Source of the DNA: Syngnathus acus
Lineage: Eukaryota; Chordata; Actinopteri; Syngnathiformes; Syngnathidae
Length of the DNA stretch: 64,000 nt
Direction of reading: 5' to 3'
Assembly (NCBI RefSeq): GCF_901709675.1
Contig: NC_051101.1
Span: 3,218,501-3,282,500 of the forward strand
The position numbers and the translations under genes were made by a program. Numbering within the stretch: the first letter of the stretch is position 1; each line of letters starts with the position of its first letter. Below the pieces are notes generated by a model. It did no database searches. It was not told the DNA's origin and saw only the letters and a program-made list of their open reading frames with translations. Shown piece after piece: positions 40,140 through 63,858 of this stretch.

Positions 40140-43100
40140 CTAACAGGGGGAGGCGCTCATGTGCATGTGCGTGTGGTAGTGAGGGGGGGGCACAGGCGGG
40201 GGCGGCATACCCATGGACATGGCCTGGCCTTGGGGATGCGGTGAATGCGACCTGGGCAGGCTGTGTGTGGGGTACCCGACAGAGGGCAGGGGATTGGGGT
40301 AGGTCCCCCCGGAAGAGGACCCGGACGCAGGCGGGTTGCCATGACTCCCCTTCCCTTGGCCTTTGGGCGGGGGCGGCGGCGGCTGGTTGAGCTGGATGGA
40401 GATGTCGCTGGAGGCCTCCGACGTGCTGCGGCCTCGCTTGGGCGGCGGCCAGGACGACTCCGGGTGGAGGAACTGGCCGCTGTAGTCGCTGCTGTCTGAC
40501 AAGCGGGGGCGGTAGAGCGCCGGGTGGGGGCGGTACATCTCTTCCTCGGCGTAGCGCTTCATGAACAGGTAGACGGACAGCACACCTGCGCCCTAAGCAC
40601 ACGGAAGCAGATGTCAAGAGGTGGGTGAAGTTTTAATGCTATTCTTTATGTGTGCAGAAAACAAAGGTGCCACTCAAACAATACTATTGCGTCATATTTT
40701 ATTGATTGGGATACTTTGAATGTGCCCAGGCTGTAAATCCCTCAATTACAGTATTGGTTTGCCACCTAGTGGGCTAGTTGATACATTGCAGCTTTAAACA
40801 TTCAAACCGTTTGTACCTTAATTAAAAAAAGGTATCAGACTTGAATTTTTGAATCAGCCCCCATTTTGACTCTTGTACGTTATGCTGGTGTTCCTAATGT
40901 TGTGGCGTGTTATTGCTCACTACAACAAAACAGCTCTCCAAATGTGATTGCCAACAAGCACTCATCTGCTTTGTGCATGTTTTATGACTTTGTGACAGAA
41001 GACGGTGCTTGATGCAGCAAATGTGATTGAAAAGGAAAGCAAGTGAGCAGCGGGAGTTGAGAAGGACGACATCACTAAACTGCACTGCACACTGCAGCAA
41101 ACAGTGATGCGGATAAAGGGAGGAGTGGAGGGAGGGAAATCGCAGGACGCAAGAACAAAGGAGGCACATGAAACTGCACCAAGCGCACACGCACACAATG
41201 GACAAAGATACCGATACCAAGTACTGATACCACAAGTCATTTTGACAAAATGAAATGATGATGATATTTGTATCAATCTTGTGAGACTGACCTCTTTGAG
41301 CAGGAAGGAGGAGGCGGCAAAGGCGAAGGACCATCCGTAGTGATAGTTGAAGAACTGCTCAGGTTCTCTGGGCCGGTTCATCACCTCGTCATTGATGCTG
41401 GAGATGTAGAGCACCAGGCCCACCACCAGGCTCAGGCCTGCACGCGGGAACCACAACAACAACAACCACAACACAAGGATGAGACCTGTTTGAAAAGTGA
41501 CCTCGGTTTTCATAAGCAAGTGACGAGAGGCTGGGGGTGTCTCATGCAACACTCAATGTGTCCTTCCAGGAGAGGCAACATATGTCGGATGTCGACTAAT
41601 CAATATTCATAGAAAGATGCATACTTTCATCGTGAGTAATCTCAGGCTGCATTGCAATATTTAAAGGCTTTGCAGATCCACTGTGGTTTTTACATGTAAA
41701 TTTACTTTTTAGCAGGAAAATGAGCAACACACACAAATGTGTTATTGCAGCCATTTTTAGATGAACTTAAAATGCACCTCAATTTGAGAGGTGAAAAATT
41801 GGACCTCCATAATCTGAGCAAAGGGCAGCATGGAGATCAGACAATAGAAGTGCTCCAAGAATGGAGCTTTGTGGAACAGCGCGAGTGATCATTGTTCGCT
41901 GATGAGGAGAGAAGCTAAAAAAAAAATCAATTGCATTAAAAAAAACTTGATTTGCAAATGAGTCATGATATGACATAACAACAATGATTGCCCCCATTCA
42001 TCCTTTTTATCAGCGAGGCCTGAGATGCAGTTTGATGTAACTGTGCGCACCGCAGTGCCGCAACACATCAAGTGGAGCTCAAGAGCTGCAATCTGCCACC
42101 GTTCGGTGCACTGCCAACAGGAAGCAAGTGGGCCCGTGACCGCCACCTGCCGTTCAAGCGGTTGAACTACAATAATGCAGAAAAATCACATGACTCAACT
42201 GTACTGTATTGGGGACAAGTAGGTAAGGGGTAAGTAACGTCATTGTCACTGTGGATTTCTTTGTTTGTGTGCATAATTACAATCAGGATTTTTTTTGTCA
42301 TAATCATTACAAAAAAAATCCAAGCTAACATTTTTAATTTTACTGCCTCAAACTCAAACCAAGTGAGCACCCTGCAAATACTTTGGCAAACGAATCGATT
42401 GATAATGTTGAAGGGCAGGGATGGATGTGAGCGGTACCTGAGAGGATGAAGAAGATTCCTGAGACAAAAGCCAGGATGGTGCGCTGAGGCTGGATGTGTC
42501 CGATGTTGCTGATGACGAAGGCGGTGAAGACAAAGAGCAGCGACACCATCGGGAAAGGCGTCGCTGTGCGCACCATCTCTGTGGAGGCACCAAAGCATGA
42601 ATGTGCTTTCATTCCATATTTTGGATGTCCAACTTAAGATCGTAGTAGCTAATAGTGAAAAACAACAACTTGTAAGACAGTTCTTCTCGTGCATTGAATT
42701 GAATTCCTCGAGAGGACGTCTGTTCTAAGAGCAGTACTTGCAATCCGCCAGCAGGGGGCCTTACAACTTTAAATGTACAATTTTCTTTTTTTTTACTGTA
42801 CTCACTAAGGATGTTTGCAGTGTTTTCAGTGGTGATCTCAATCTCAGGTTCAGTGAAGTACTCTGATGCAACACATCTCCCATTTTCAGCTCCTAAAAGT
42901 ACACAGAAAAAAAAATTGGATCAATCATAAAATAAGAAAACACCTCGTGTTCATCTTCTGGAGCAAACACTTTTTTTTTTTTAAATGAATTTAAAGATGG
43001 GGGTGTAGATTTTTTATATTGCACTTCATGTCCATTTTTGGTGGCGTGCAATGGACTTCATTCAACGTGCCATCCCTACCAGCCACGAAGCAGACCCTCC

Positions 43101-43275
43101 AGAGGCCCGAATGCAGAGCCATCTTGACCTCCATGCTCTGGTTGTGCTGCAGGATGACACCCTCCACCATGATGAGCCAGTAGTCGGTGGACACGGCCAC
43201 CCCTACCAGCAGCAGCCCGCAGGCCCCGAACACTGTGGACAGGATGGTCAACGCACGGCTGCTGCACGAGCTCAT
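40140..43275 (-). CDS. cacng7: Calcium channel gamma-7 subunit / type II TARP gamma-7
   Basis: Type II TARP that modulates AMPA-receptor gating. Five minus-strand exons: 43080-43275, 42806-42892, 42438-42578, 41292-41437, 40140-40592, in phase, 340 residues. It starts MSSCSSRALTILSTVFGACG at ATG 43275. Landmarks: STDYWL, the glycosylation site NQS, GLWRVCFVAG, GRCVASEYF, RTATPFPMVSLLFVFTAFVI, PQRTILAFVSGIFFILSGL, SLVVGLVLYISSINDEVMNR, YGWSFAFAASSFLLKE, and RYAEEEMYRPHPALYRPRLS. AEEEMYRPHPA favours gamma-7 over gamma-5 (TAEDMYRPHPG). The protein is about 65 residues longer than human gamma-7 because the last exon has Pro runs, a Gly/Ser/Asn-rich stretch and a His-rich HYHTHMHMS end before the family-type SPC terminus. 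Two transcript neighbours, prkcg and cacng8, share its orientation, as in human. Confidence 0.95.
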
Positions 43276-45341
43276 CTGGAGGGCACAGAGAGGAAACTCG
43301 TGGATGCGTGCGCATTTATTTAGAGCGGGTCACGTAAGGGAAGTTGTTAGGATCGGTGGGGGTGGAGGCGAGGGTGGAGGGGGGGCGGAGGGGGTTAAAG
43401 CAGGCACACTTGGATGCACACGGCCCGCGGGCATCCTCCTGTCTCGCCTTGTTACAGCTAAAGATGAACTCATCACACATCCTCCTCAACCAATCCTGTT
43501 AAAGGTTAGCGTCAAGCCAACACATGATGACTTCATATTAATAGAAATCAAAAGGAAATCAGAAAAGAGTGCACACAAACTGTTGAGAGCCTGCTGTCCG
43601 TTTTCATTTGCGAGCGCAGGCTGGATGTGCAACGGGGCAGCGTCTGCTTCATGTCAGCTCTTACTCCTTTACTTTGATTGAGTTGATTGCGTCATTGCGT
43701 GAGCTGAGAGATGCTCCAGCTGACTAAACAAAAGGCGAATTTGGAAGATATTATTGCGCGTTTTGGAAAGAGGCTGGCAGGCGTTTGTTTGATTGTGGTT
43801 CTAAATTGGAGCCATGTGGAAGCAACATCAACGAGTTGTTTAAAAAAACTAAGATTTTCTCAGCAACAGAAATTTTGAGGTTTTTTTTTTACGGTGTATA
43901 CAACTATTGAGAGTCATATTCAGGATGGCAAATAAAAAGTACATTCATTGTATGGTTGATTCAGAGCGCGAGCAAAAGGGGCTCGTTCATAAATTGAAAT
44001 GTTTTTTTTTTTCAACATTTGAAATAAAATGTACATTAATGTACATTCAACCTAATCTCCTTGTCAGGTGTCAAATCTCAAAACGTGACAATGTGTCCTC
44101 GTGCGAATTTAACAGATCGTTTTTCCAACAAGATGAGCCTGCGTGAGGTCCATGTGCATGAACATCACCTGCAGCGACACACTGCAAAAATAGCAGCAAC
44201 ACTCCGCAAACATGCGGGGGATGGAATATTTTTTCTCTCCCCAAAAAAATGTTGCTCACTATAATTACCAATGTATAAATGGCTGTAGTGATTCTAATCA
44301 CAATTTTTTATTTCTTATTTGATTTGTCTGCTTATAATTAATAATAGTAATTTTTATTTTTGGATGAAATCTTACTAAAGCCTCATGGGAGAAATGTGCA
44401 CGTAAGCTATTTACCTCGGTGCGTGCTATCAGCGGTTTGACGTTTTTACGCTAGCCGTGCTAGCTCGCAAACAGGATCCTCGCGTTGTTCTTACACACGC
44501 CGATGACGAGTAATTAATCTGCTGCTGATGTTGCCGAGCTGTGCAAACATTCCAACACAAGATGCCTTTAATCTTCCCATCTGTGCACGCGGGACGGCCT
44601 CTTGTTTGCAAGCACGGCGGCCGTCTGTCGCTTTCTCGCGGCGAAAAGAAACGACACTCAAGTTCTTGATCAATCTAGAGAGGAATAGTGAATTATTTTC
44701 AAGGGGGTGCCGTGCATGAGAGGCTCGTAGAGAGATGGCAAAACCATCAAAATTCTCATTTGCACAAATAGAAAGTTCACGAGGACAGAGGGATGTGACG
44801 GCGGAACAACGAGAGGCAAAGTGATATAGCCTTTCCTAATAAAAAAAAACCCAACAACAATCAAGATGTCGCAAATGTGTCCCATCGATTGTTGTCATCA
44901 CTGGTGTGAGACACCACTCACAACAACAGAGACAAAAATATTGACATCACTTGCTAGCACGCTAGTGAGCAGTCCAGATTGAGAGTGGATGGAAATAAAA
45001 CCACTTCCCCTGTTGGACATGTGTTAAGAAGGCCTTCTGAGACAAGGCCCCAGTTCTCTCTGGCCTAGAAAGAAATGAGACGGTTGAATTGGATAGATTA
45101 GAGCCACATGGGGGAGGGGGGGAGATGTTTCAATCTCTGTAATGTGTCACAATCTTCAGGCTGACATCACTTCGTGGTCTCACCGGTAAAGACAGAAAGA
45201 GGCCATGATGCATAAAAATGGAAGAGGTGAAGTGACAGCTGGAGCAGAACTCACGACTTGGACACTGTAGTTAATAGTCCATGCCATACAAACCATCTAA
45301 AAAATATTATAAAATAATATAGTTTAACTGTTCCTGCACAC

Positions 45342-45681
45342 TCTGGTTAGCACGTCCGCCTCACAGTGAGGAGGGTGCGGGTTCGATTCCACCTCCAGCC
45401 CTCCCTGTGTGGAGTTTGCATGTTCTCCCCGTGTTGGCGTGGGTTTTCTCCAGGCACTCCGGTTTCCTCCCACATCCCAAAAACATGCTTGGTAAGCCAA
45501 TTGAGCACTCCAAATTGCCCCGAGGTGTGAATGCGAGTGCGGATGGTTGTTCGTCTCTGCGTGCCTTGTGATTGGCTGGCATCCAGTTCAGGGTGTCCCC
45601 CACCTACTGCCCGATGACAGCTGGGATAGGCTCCAGCACGCCCGCGACCCCCGTGGGGACAAAGCGGTACAGAAAATGGAT
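45342..45681 (+). mobile_element. tRNA-derived SINE with perfect target-site duplication
   Basis: A 340-base element flanked by a perfect 12-base duplication GTTCCTGCACAC (45330-45341 and 45682-45693). The head has RNA polymerase III promoter boxes: A box TGGTTAGCACGT (45344-45355) and B box GGTTCGATTCC (45380-45390). The body carries the fish-wide SINE core GTTTGCATGTTCTCCCCGTG, then CTCCGGTTTCCTCCCACA. The 3' part (GGGATAGGCTCCAGCACGCC, ending AGAAAATGGAT) is the tail commonly seen in fish SINEs. The intact duplication suggests a fairly recent insertion. Confidence 0.9.
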
Positions 45682-46179
45682 GTTCCTGCACACCTTCGCA
45701 TCATGGCTATGATTCAGACAGAATGTTTGAATTTGAGATTTTTTTTTTTTTATAGTTGTTTGAGTCAATACCTACATCTGTGACTTTTGTTGAGCAATCT
45801 ACATTTATTTTAAAGTCCATGTGCCTTTCGATTGTAATGTTATGAATGATCAACGAGCTCTGTTTCAAAATGGCCGCCCTGTGGCGACGACGCTTCTGAT
45901 TGACTCACAGCACACATGAATGATTTAAGTCTTTATATACAGCTAGGGACCTCAACTACCTTGACTTTTCTCCCGATAAAGGCCTAAAAAGTAAAACAGA
46001 GCTCATAATAAGTTTTGAAATTGTTTCAAAATGTGGACTTTTGTGTTTAGTTACTGCTAATCGATTTTCGCACGTAGCAAGCACACAATCTGATTGCTTG
46101 ACCGCTGGACTAACTGTTTTACAAAAGAGTGACTTTAATTCCTGCCTTAAAACACGTGAGCAGAATCATTTTTGTCGAT

Positions 46180-46390
46180 AGATCACAATCATATCAGAGC
46201 TTTTAATTGGCCCCAAGCTGAGCTAGAGAAGAGTAATTGGTTTGGTATGTTTGTTTTATAGGCGCATCGGTCCCCGTTGCATTCTCCCGTTATTATGCTC
46301 CTGCTTGTTGCTCACTCGCTCTTATTAATAGCGCCGTCATTTGTTTGGGACTAATGGGAGATCGTAGCATTTGCTAAGCATCCAATCAGA
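46180..46390. promoter_or_regulatory. Candidate conserved non-coding element upstream of cacng7
   Basis: A non-repetitive, AT-rich stretch with several homeodomain-type cores (TTTTAATTGG, GTAATTGGTTTGG, TTATTAATAG, ACTAATGG) and no open frame. The look resembles developmental enhancers, but conservation is not testable from this window. Confidence 0.2.
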
Positions 46391-49300
46391 TGACATCATG
46401 TTTTATTTCCTTGTATGTTGTGATGCACCAAGCAGCATTACAGTCATATCGCTTCTTTCTATTGTATTTTCCATTAGCATTGAGGGAATCACCTTTGCTA
46501 GTTACATCTATTCCATTATATTTTTTTCTAACGCTTAATTTGTTTTTGTTTGTTTAAATGGGGAAATATTTGAGATAAAAGTAAATGGACTTTAAGGTTG
46601 TTATCAATGAAATGGAATAAAAGCTCCAACGGTTTTCCATAATTGGGCTCGTACCGTTGCTTGGGGCAAGTAGGGACTGTTACGATATACCGTGATGTCA
46701 TCCCATCATGTCAATTTTCAGCTAATTCTACGGAGAAATTCTGAGGGAAAAGGTGGAATCTCAAATTGGCAGTGAAACTCCACACGCCATGCAAAAGTGC
46801 ACGATTGCATATGCGCCGCCTTTAATGGCAGCACCGACGTGCGCATGAGGACAGTTCCAAGTCTCCCCCCCCGCCCCCCCAGCACCGAGACGCACTCTCA
46901 AGCGGAGTTTGGAGATCCTCAACGCGGCGTGCGTACACGTGAGTGTATCGGCACACACGGAGAAAACATGCTTACTCTCGTTTATGGTGCGCACGTTAAC
47001 ACAACATGGGCGCCACGCTGCATCACACGCGCACGCACGCGCACACGCACGTTGTTTTGGAAAGGACAATAAATCAGGATGGGAATGGCGTCATCATGGG
47101 TTATTACTGCCAAGACACACACTCACGCACACAATATGGTCATTAGAGAAAAAGAATTACTCACCCTGCCACCAGAGTCGTGCGCACACGTCAGCTGCCA
47201 AGAGAGCACACGCGCGCGCACACGCACGCACCAGGGAGGCTTGGTAGGGTTTTGGTGCTCTTCTTCGTCCTCACTCCCTCCGTACGTTCATCTCCAGCCC
47301 AGCTTCATATCCACCAGCCTTGCCTGGATCCACCCGGAGCGGCCACTGCGGAGTGGATGTGCTTCTGCCCGCCACTTCGGCTTCAAAAAGTGTGTGCGTG
47401 TACGCATGTGTGTATGCGTGTCAGAAAGAGAGAACGAGCGAGAGGGGGGGGAGAGAGAGAGAAAGAGAGCGAGAGAGAGAGGCAAAGAGGGTGCATGTGT
47501 GTCCTTCAGTGATTGCCTTCACCGAATAGAGAAGTTGTGCACAGCTTCTATCTTGCATGTGTGTCTAATGATGTTCAAGTGTGTGTGATGGGGATGTGTG
47601 AGTGTGTTTGTGTGATGAGAGCTGGTGCCAACCTCCACGTGACACAAAGACAACGTGAACTAAGTGGCCGCATATGAGCTAATTTGATTGTGACTCATTC
47701 AAACAACGTCAATGGAATGTGGATTGTCAATTACCTCAATTTTCTCCTTGTCTTTCATTCTTTGCGTCTTCCGGGATGCCGAATTTGGTCATTCTAAATG
47801 ATTTTTATGATTCTCTATGAAAATGTAAGAGGAAACAAAACAACACTACACGCAATAACAATGTCAGTTGTAGTACCGATACTAACCTGTGGGGGGCAAT
47901 ATAGGAACAGAGAGCAACCAGACTGCAGAGAAAAATGAAGTTGTAGTGTCCACATATTAGCGTTGTTTTGTTTAGAGCTCTATTATTTCCTGAAAGGGTA
48001 GGAAGGTGGGAAGCGCGAGAGAAACGCCAGATGAAAAGATGGAAGAGAATAAGGACAAAGCAAAGACTTTAGCCAGGAAGGGGGAGGGCGGTCGAGCATT
48101 CCTTCCTTGACTTTTTTCCTTAATCACTCACTTCCTTGTCTTGACTTCCTGTCTGTCATCCAATCATCCTCTGTCCCCGCCTTCATCACCCCATTTCTTT
48201 TTCTTTTCTGTCTTCTCACCTTTCTTACAGTGTCCTTCCTTTCCACCTATCGATCTGGTAATTCTCCCTCTCAGTCTCTCTCCTCTCTTTCGTGCCTTCT
48301 TTCCTAGCATCCTCGACCCTGTTAGAGGTCCCCAGAGTTCCCGGTCTATATTTAGACTGCCCATTTCATTTTTAGCAACATCTCTGGCGCCCTCCGACCT
48401 CGGGGCACCGGTGTCACAATTGTCACAAGCAGGGCGAGGAAGGGTGGCAAGACCGAGAGGAGGGATGAAAGTGGCGTCACAGATGACAATGAGCGATGAG
48501 CTACATGCATGGGAAAAGGGCGGGAGGGGGCTGGCACTTGGGGCAGCGAGGCCCCGCTGCAGTTGCAGCTGCAGCACATGTCGACGCCTTCAGCGTGTGC
48601 CATTCACTCTTCCAGCATCATTCACAAGTGATCCTCGATAGATTTAGTTCTGCGCACGACTTGAGCAGAGCTGAACAATTTGATCCGGTTCAATCAGGCC
48701 AAGATTCAAACTCAGGAAGTCTTGACTATGAGGCAGACTTGCTATCTTTTACTCTTCTGGCTAGACCTGTTCCATGTTGACTATGGAATCTCGATTTAAT
48801 GGATGCCAATATAAAGAATTTTGGACATAACAGATAGGAAATAATGACCAGAGCAGGCTCACATAGCTACGTGTCAGCCATCTTAGCAGGGGCAACCATC
48901 CCATTGAAGCAAATAGAAAGCAATGCTCGTTAGATTAGCATCGCCGTTGGCACACAACCAAAAGGAGTGTACCAATTTGTATTTATGGATGTTTCTGCCT
49001 TAATGGGCCTAACAGGCATGTTTTTGGAATATCACATATAAACTCAACACAGGGAGCCCGAGCCAAGATTCAAAGGCAGGAAGTCTGGACAAATGTGCTC
49101 CCCACAACTGCACATCATGTTGCCTCTCCTGTAGTCTTATCAACAGATATAAAAACAACAACACCTTTTTGACAGGAAGATTAAAAGCCAAGTAGCCCAA
49201 AAAAAAAAAAATCTGATTGCGAAGAGATGCGAAGGACAGGTGGAGGAGGGGGGGAGCGATGAAGGGCAGATACAGCGTAGGGCATAACACGAGCCGGGGA

Positions 49301-50880
49301 AGCACACAAAGCCACGGCAGAACTTGATGAGATTTTAATGTCAAGGTCAACTTGTTAGAATCTCTAAGGGGGTATTAGTCCCATCAGCGTTGTGGAAGGG
49401 AGGCGGGGCCAGCACAATGGGGGGGTGAGATGGCCGAGAGAGGCTTTTGCTGCTTTGGCAAGTACAGTACTACACTAAATAGAAGGGTCAGCAGCTTCTG
49501 TGTGTGTGTGCGTGTGTGTGTATGCGCTTGAGGTTGCACTTTTGTGCGTATGTGTGAAAGCTGGAGTGTCATGACAGAGAGGCGATAAGGCGAGAAGCGT
49601 TTTGTTTCTCCGCAGCTTCACCGCTGCTCTTTATTCTTCTTTATTGTTCCATTTGCACTCCCCCCATCACAATCAACACATGGACTATATACACACAGTC
49701 ACAAGCTAAACCTTTGGAATTGTTTGCGCTATCTTAAAAAACAAAAAAAAGATCAGATCTAAATTATGGGGTCATTTAAACTCGGCTCGCTGGGAAATAA
49801 TCTGAAAGGAGCGAGATGTGCCAGATAAGGACGACGAAAACAAAATAAACATTACCTGTGAGGTAAATTTGCTAGCGCGCTGAATTTTCTTACAAAGAAC
49901 AAATGAGCACCTTGAGTTGGCTATGAAGGATATCAAATAAATGCACAAGCAACTTTCCATCCAGCCACCTGGCCAGGCTCAGATAGCGCCCGATGACAGT
50001 TGACGCTATTATTTGCTCACCATATTGAACCGCTTCCGTTTTAATTACATCTAATCGATGAGGATGCTGGGACGTCATCCCGCGCTGGAAAACTGCACGA
50101 GCATACATAGCCCCAAGAATAAATTTGGGCCTTATACGGCGATAGGTAAAAATAATGACAGGAGTTCAGATAAGTGGGTCTGATTTGAGGCGGTTAAGGG
50201 TGACAATGACAAAGACAGCTTTTGAAGCTCAAAGCCAATGTCAGCGTGGCTTCTAAGCGGGTCATGTGGGGTCATCCTGTCTGTGTGTGCGTGTGTGTGT
50301 GACAATTTTGGAGGACAACGACTTCAACCGAATGTCTGTCTACAATTAAATACATCAAATTACATCCTGTACATTCCGAAACCAAAACTAAAAAGTCAAA
50401 TTAAATAATAAGAAAAATACATACAATGTAAAAATAAAGTATATAAAATCAACAAAAAATAAATAAAATAAATACAAATACTTAACAAATAAATACAATA
50501 AAAAATCACAAAAAACAAAAATCTAATAAAATTACCACAAAATAAAAATCAAATACAAACACCATTTCTGTTCTCGTCTGATGCCACCGATATGGAAAAA
50601 AAAACCCGCGCTAACCGATTCTCTAATTTGTGGATTTTTATCACAATTAATCTGCTGTCCACATCACAGCGCAAAATATTTATGGGAACCTCTATGAGAA
50701 TAGAGTAAAAGAAAATATATAGTCTAGATAGTTTGCATGCAAAATGATGACATCATACTGCTATTATTTCTAAAAAAATAAATAAATAAATAAATAAATA
50801 AAAGAAGACACGCCCTGCTCTAGAATGGACACGCGAAAGGCAGCGTTGGAAAAATGAGACTATTGTCGTTTCGGTTGTTT

Positions 50881-61266
<10,386 letters not shown>

Positions 61267-63773
61267 GGCGCCTGGAGGGAGGGAGGATGGATGACGGACG
61301 TCAGCGAGACACGCGAGGCCTCGAATGTGGGACAAGAGGACGGAATGTGTGTTGGGTCATGTCGAGAACAAGCGCCGGAGATTATTTTTGCGCCTGCACA
61401 ATCTAATGATCTGCATGGCACTTGAAGTTATCACGCTCAATTCCTGCTTGCCCATGCAAGTAAAAGATTGGTCAAGTCATTGCGGTGTAGAACTGCACCC
61501 CATCAACCGGAGAGCTGTTTGTGAGATTTAGGAGAGATGGAACAAAGTTGAGGTTTGTTGCCCGAGCGTGAAATCATTATTTTATAAGCACTTGATGGCG
61601 AATTTGACCTCTCGCTATCCTCCGCCATGTATCCAAAAGACCAATGAATACATTACATATTGATATTCTAGCAGAGTAACACCTGGTGTGATGCGTGTGG
61701 TGTGATGGTAAGGTTGAATTGAGACACAGGGTGGGTATGGGTGGAGGGCCAAGCATATTTCAGGGGGGGCAGTGCCCCGAAAGCCCCCCCTCTAGCTCCG
61801 CCAGTGTTTGCAAAGTAGAATAAGCTGTATGCACATTTTAGCGTACTCAAAAGCAAGTTTCCTTCAAATTAGGCAGAGAAACAAACTCTTTTAGCAGTAA
61901 AGTGACAGGCATGGAGGGAAAGGAGAGGACATAATGAAGGAGAGCAAGGTTAATTCGTGCACAGTGGCAAAGCGCTCTTAAGAGACTTTGAGTCGCTAAA
62001 CAATTAACACAACTGTCCCACATACTGCCTGTCCAGCCTGCCAACTCTCTCTGTCTCTCTCGGCATCCCTTACATCTCCATCTCCCCACCTCTCGCCCCG
62101 GTCGCCATGTCAACTGTACCTCCTCTGTTGCCATGTCAACAACACCCTCACCACCTGCTCCAATATTAGTGCCTGGGTCTTCCCCCCCACAGCCTGCCAT
62201 GCCCTTATTAACACTTAGTCTCATTTAGCACAAGAAGTTTCAACTGAGAGAGTCTCCAGGGAGAGGAAGCTACTTTGAAAAAAAAATGAGTTATGACAGT
62301 AATACAAATGTAGCGACAGCAATTGATTTGAAAAACATCCAGCCTGTAGCACACAGTGATGGATTGATGACGCAAACGGCACAGCCACTATAATGCCTGT
62401 TCAATAATGCAAGGACACAAAATATGTCAGGAAAGTACCTGAAAATGTATTTTGGAGGAAGGCTTGAGCGATGAGTATCTTTCTTCACTTCCTCTGCCCT
62501 CACCTGTACAGTCACCTCAGAGATGAGGAAAAAAAAAAGTACCAGGGGACACCCAAAAATACCACAAGTGAAAAGGAAACGAGCCGGCGCAAATTTAAAA
62601 AAGAAGGAAGCTTTCTCGACCAAACGACAGCAAGAGACTGTGATTCGAGTGTTCCCGGAACCAAAGATAGAAGTTGTAAATATCCGTTAACCCGCAGGCA
62701 GGGTGAGGAGGAGGACGAGAAAAGAAGAGGAGAGGTGCTACTCGCTTTCCAAGATTGGTCCCGTTTTTACCAAGAGGAGGACGGAAAGATAAGAGAGAGA
62801 AAGAAAGAGAGAGAGGACAGGAGAGCGAGAGATTGAGGAGACTAGCAAGCGATTCATTTGAAAATCTGGGTTACTTCTCTCAAGAGGGGCCGAGGGAGGT
62901 GGAGAAAGGGGGACGGATAAGGCAAAAGCTGCCATTTTTTTTTTTTGCCATCGTTCATGATCCAGTGCCGAACGAGTGCCAACTGCCTCACACGCCTTCT
63001 TGGAGTGGCAGACGGAGGAAGGAAAAGAAAAGCTGAGGAGGGGAGGGGGGGTCGAGTGGAGGGGGGGCCAGATTGGAAGAAATGGAACAGCGAGATGGAC
63101 TGCTGGAGACTCACAACTCAAGCGCAGCAAGAAAAGACGGCCGGTGGAGCTCGGAGCAGATGAGCGGAGGATCAACAGGCCCGTGAAATAAGCGAGGCTG
63201 TTAAACATCTGCGGCAATGCTGCAGTTCATTAAAAAAGAAGAAAAAAAAAACCCCACTTCAAGTTTCTTCACAGATCAACTTTTGCTCATCTAAGCATTG
63301 TTTGTAAAAATGTGGTTCAACTTGAACCAGCCGAGGACGGGCGTGAGGCGTGGGGAGCTGGGCCCTGCACGTGGGGGGCAAAGGTCGGGATTGGAGTGGG
63401 ACGGAGAGACAGCGGGAGTGAGCCAAAGGGCCGAAGGTCTAATTAATGGAAATGTAGGTTATTAGTCTCCTGATGAGGACGCGAGCAGAGAATTAATTAA
63501 CAATTATAATTAGCATGATTGTTAGAGAGCAAAAATAGTGTCAGCGAGCCAGATAAGAAAGCACCGGCGTGCACAAATGCGTGTTTGTATGTGCCGTCAT
63601 CGGAGTGAACATGTGACGATGATATGATGTCATTTCAAAATTAATCATACGCAACCAGCAGCTGATCGGAACTTTGTGCCCCGAAAAAAATAATGGTTGG
63701 TGTTCCACCAGTGTAGTACTGAGCCTTTTGTTTTTTTTTAACCCTTTTAGGCCAATTTATGTAGCTTGCGTGG
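61267..63773. other. Upstream region of prkcg
   Basis: Should hold the prkcg 5' UTR and promoter. A CCTCCCTCCAG|GCGCC acceptor-like site lies 5 bases before the ATG at 61266, so a separate 5'-UTR exon further right is plausible. About 62700-63180 is strongly purine-rich on the plus strand (GGAGGAGGACG, GAGAGAGAAAG). An AT-rich cluster of TTAATTAA-type motifs occurs at about 63435-63525. No coding exon was recognised, and the transcription start is unknown. Confidence 0.4.
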
Positions 63774-63858
63774 ATATAATATAATATAATATAATATAAT
63801 ATAATATAATATAACATAACATAACATAACATAACATAACATAATATAATATAATATA
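63774..63858. repeat. Pentanucleotide microsatellite (ATAAT)n/(ATAAC)n
   Basis: About 17 five-base units. The outer blocks read ATAAT and a central block reads ATAAC, a sequence change spread within the array. Confidence 0.9.

Larger units (their letters stand above)
43276..50880. other. 7.6 kb non-coding region between cacng7 and prkcg
   Basis: Includes the cacng7 promoter side and the prkcg 3' flank. No coding exon could be supported; the open frames here are CA/GA low-complexity or lack family motifs. A complete SINE lies at 45342-45681, GA-rich repeats at about 47430-47485, and an (AAAT)n run at 50775-50802. AT-rich, homeodomain-motif-bearing stretches that may be regulatory lie around 46.2-46.4 kb. 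Confidence 0.5.

Noticed and set aside
45342-45415. Functional tRNA gene at the head of the SINE
   Set aside because: A and B boxes are present, but no cloverleaf with paired acceptor ends is evident and the sequence continues into a SINE body with a target duplication.
47079-47588. 169-residue plus-strand frame upstream of cacng7
   Set aside because: Composition is driven by CA and GA repeats (HAHAHA, ERERE), with no conserved motif.
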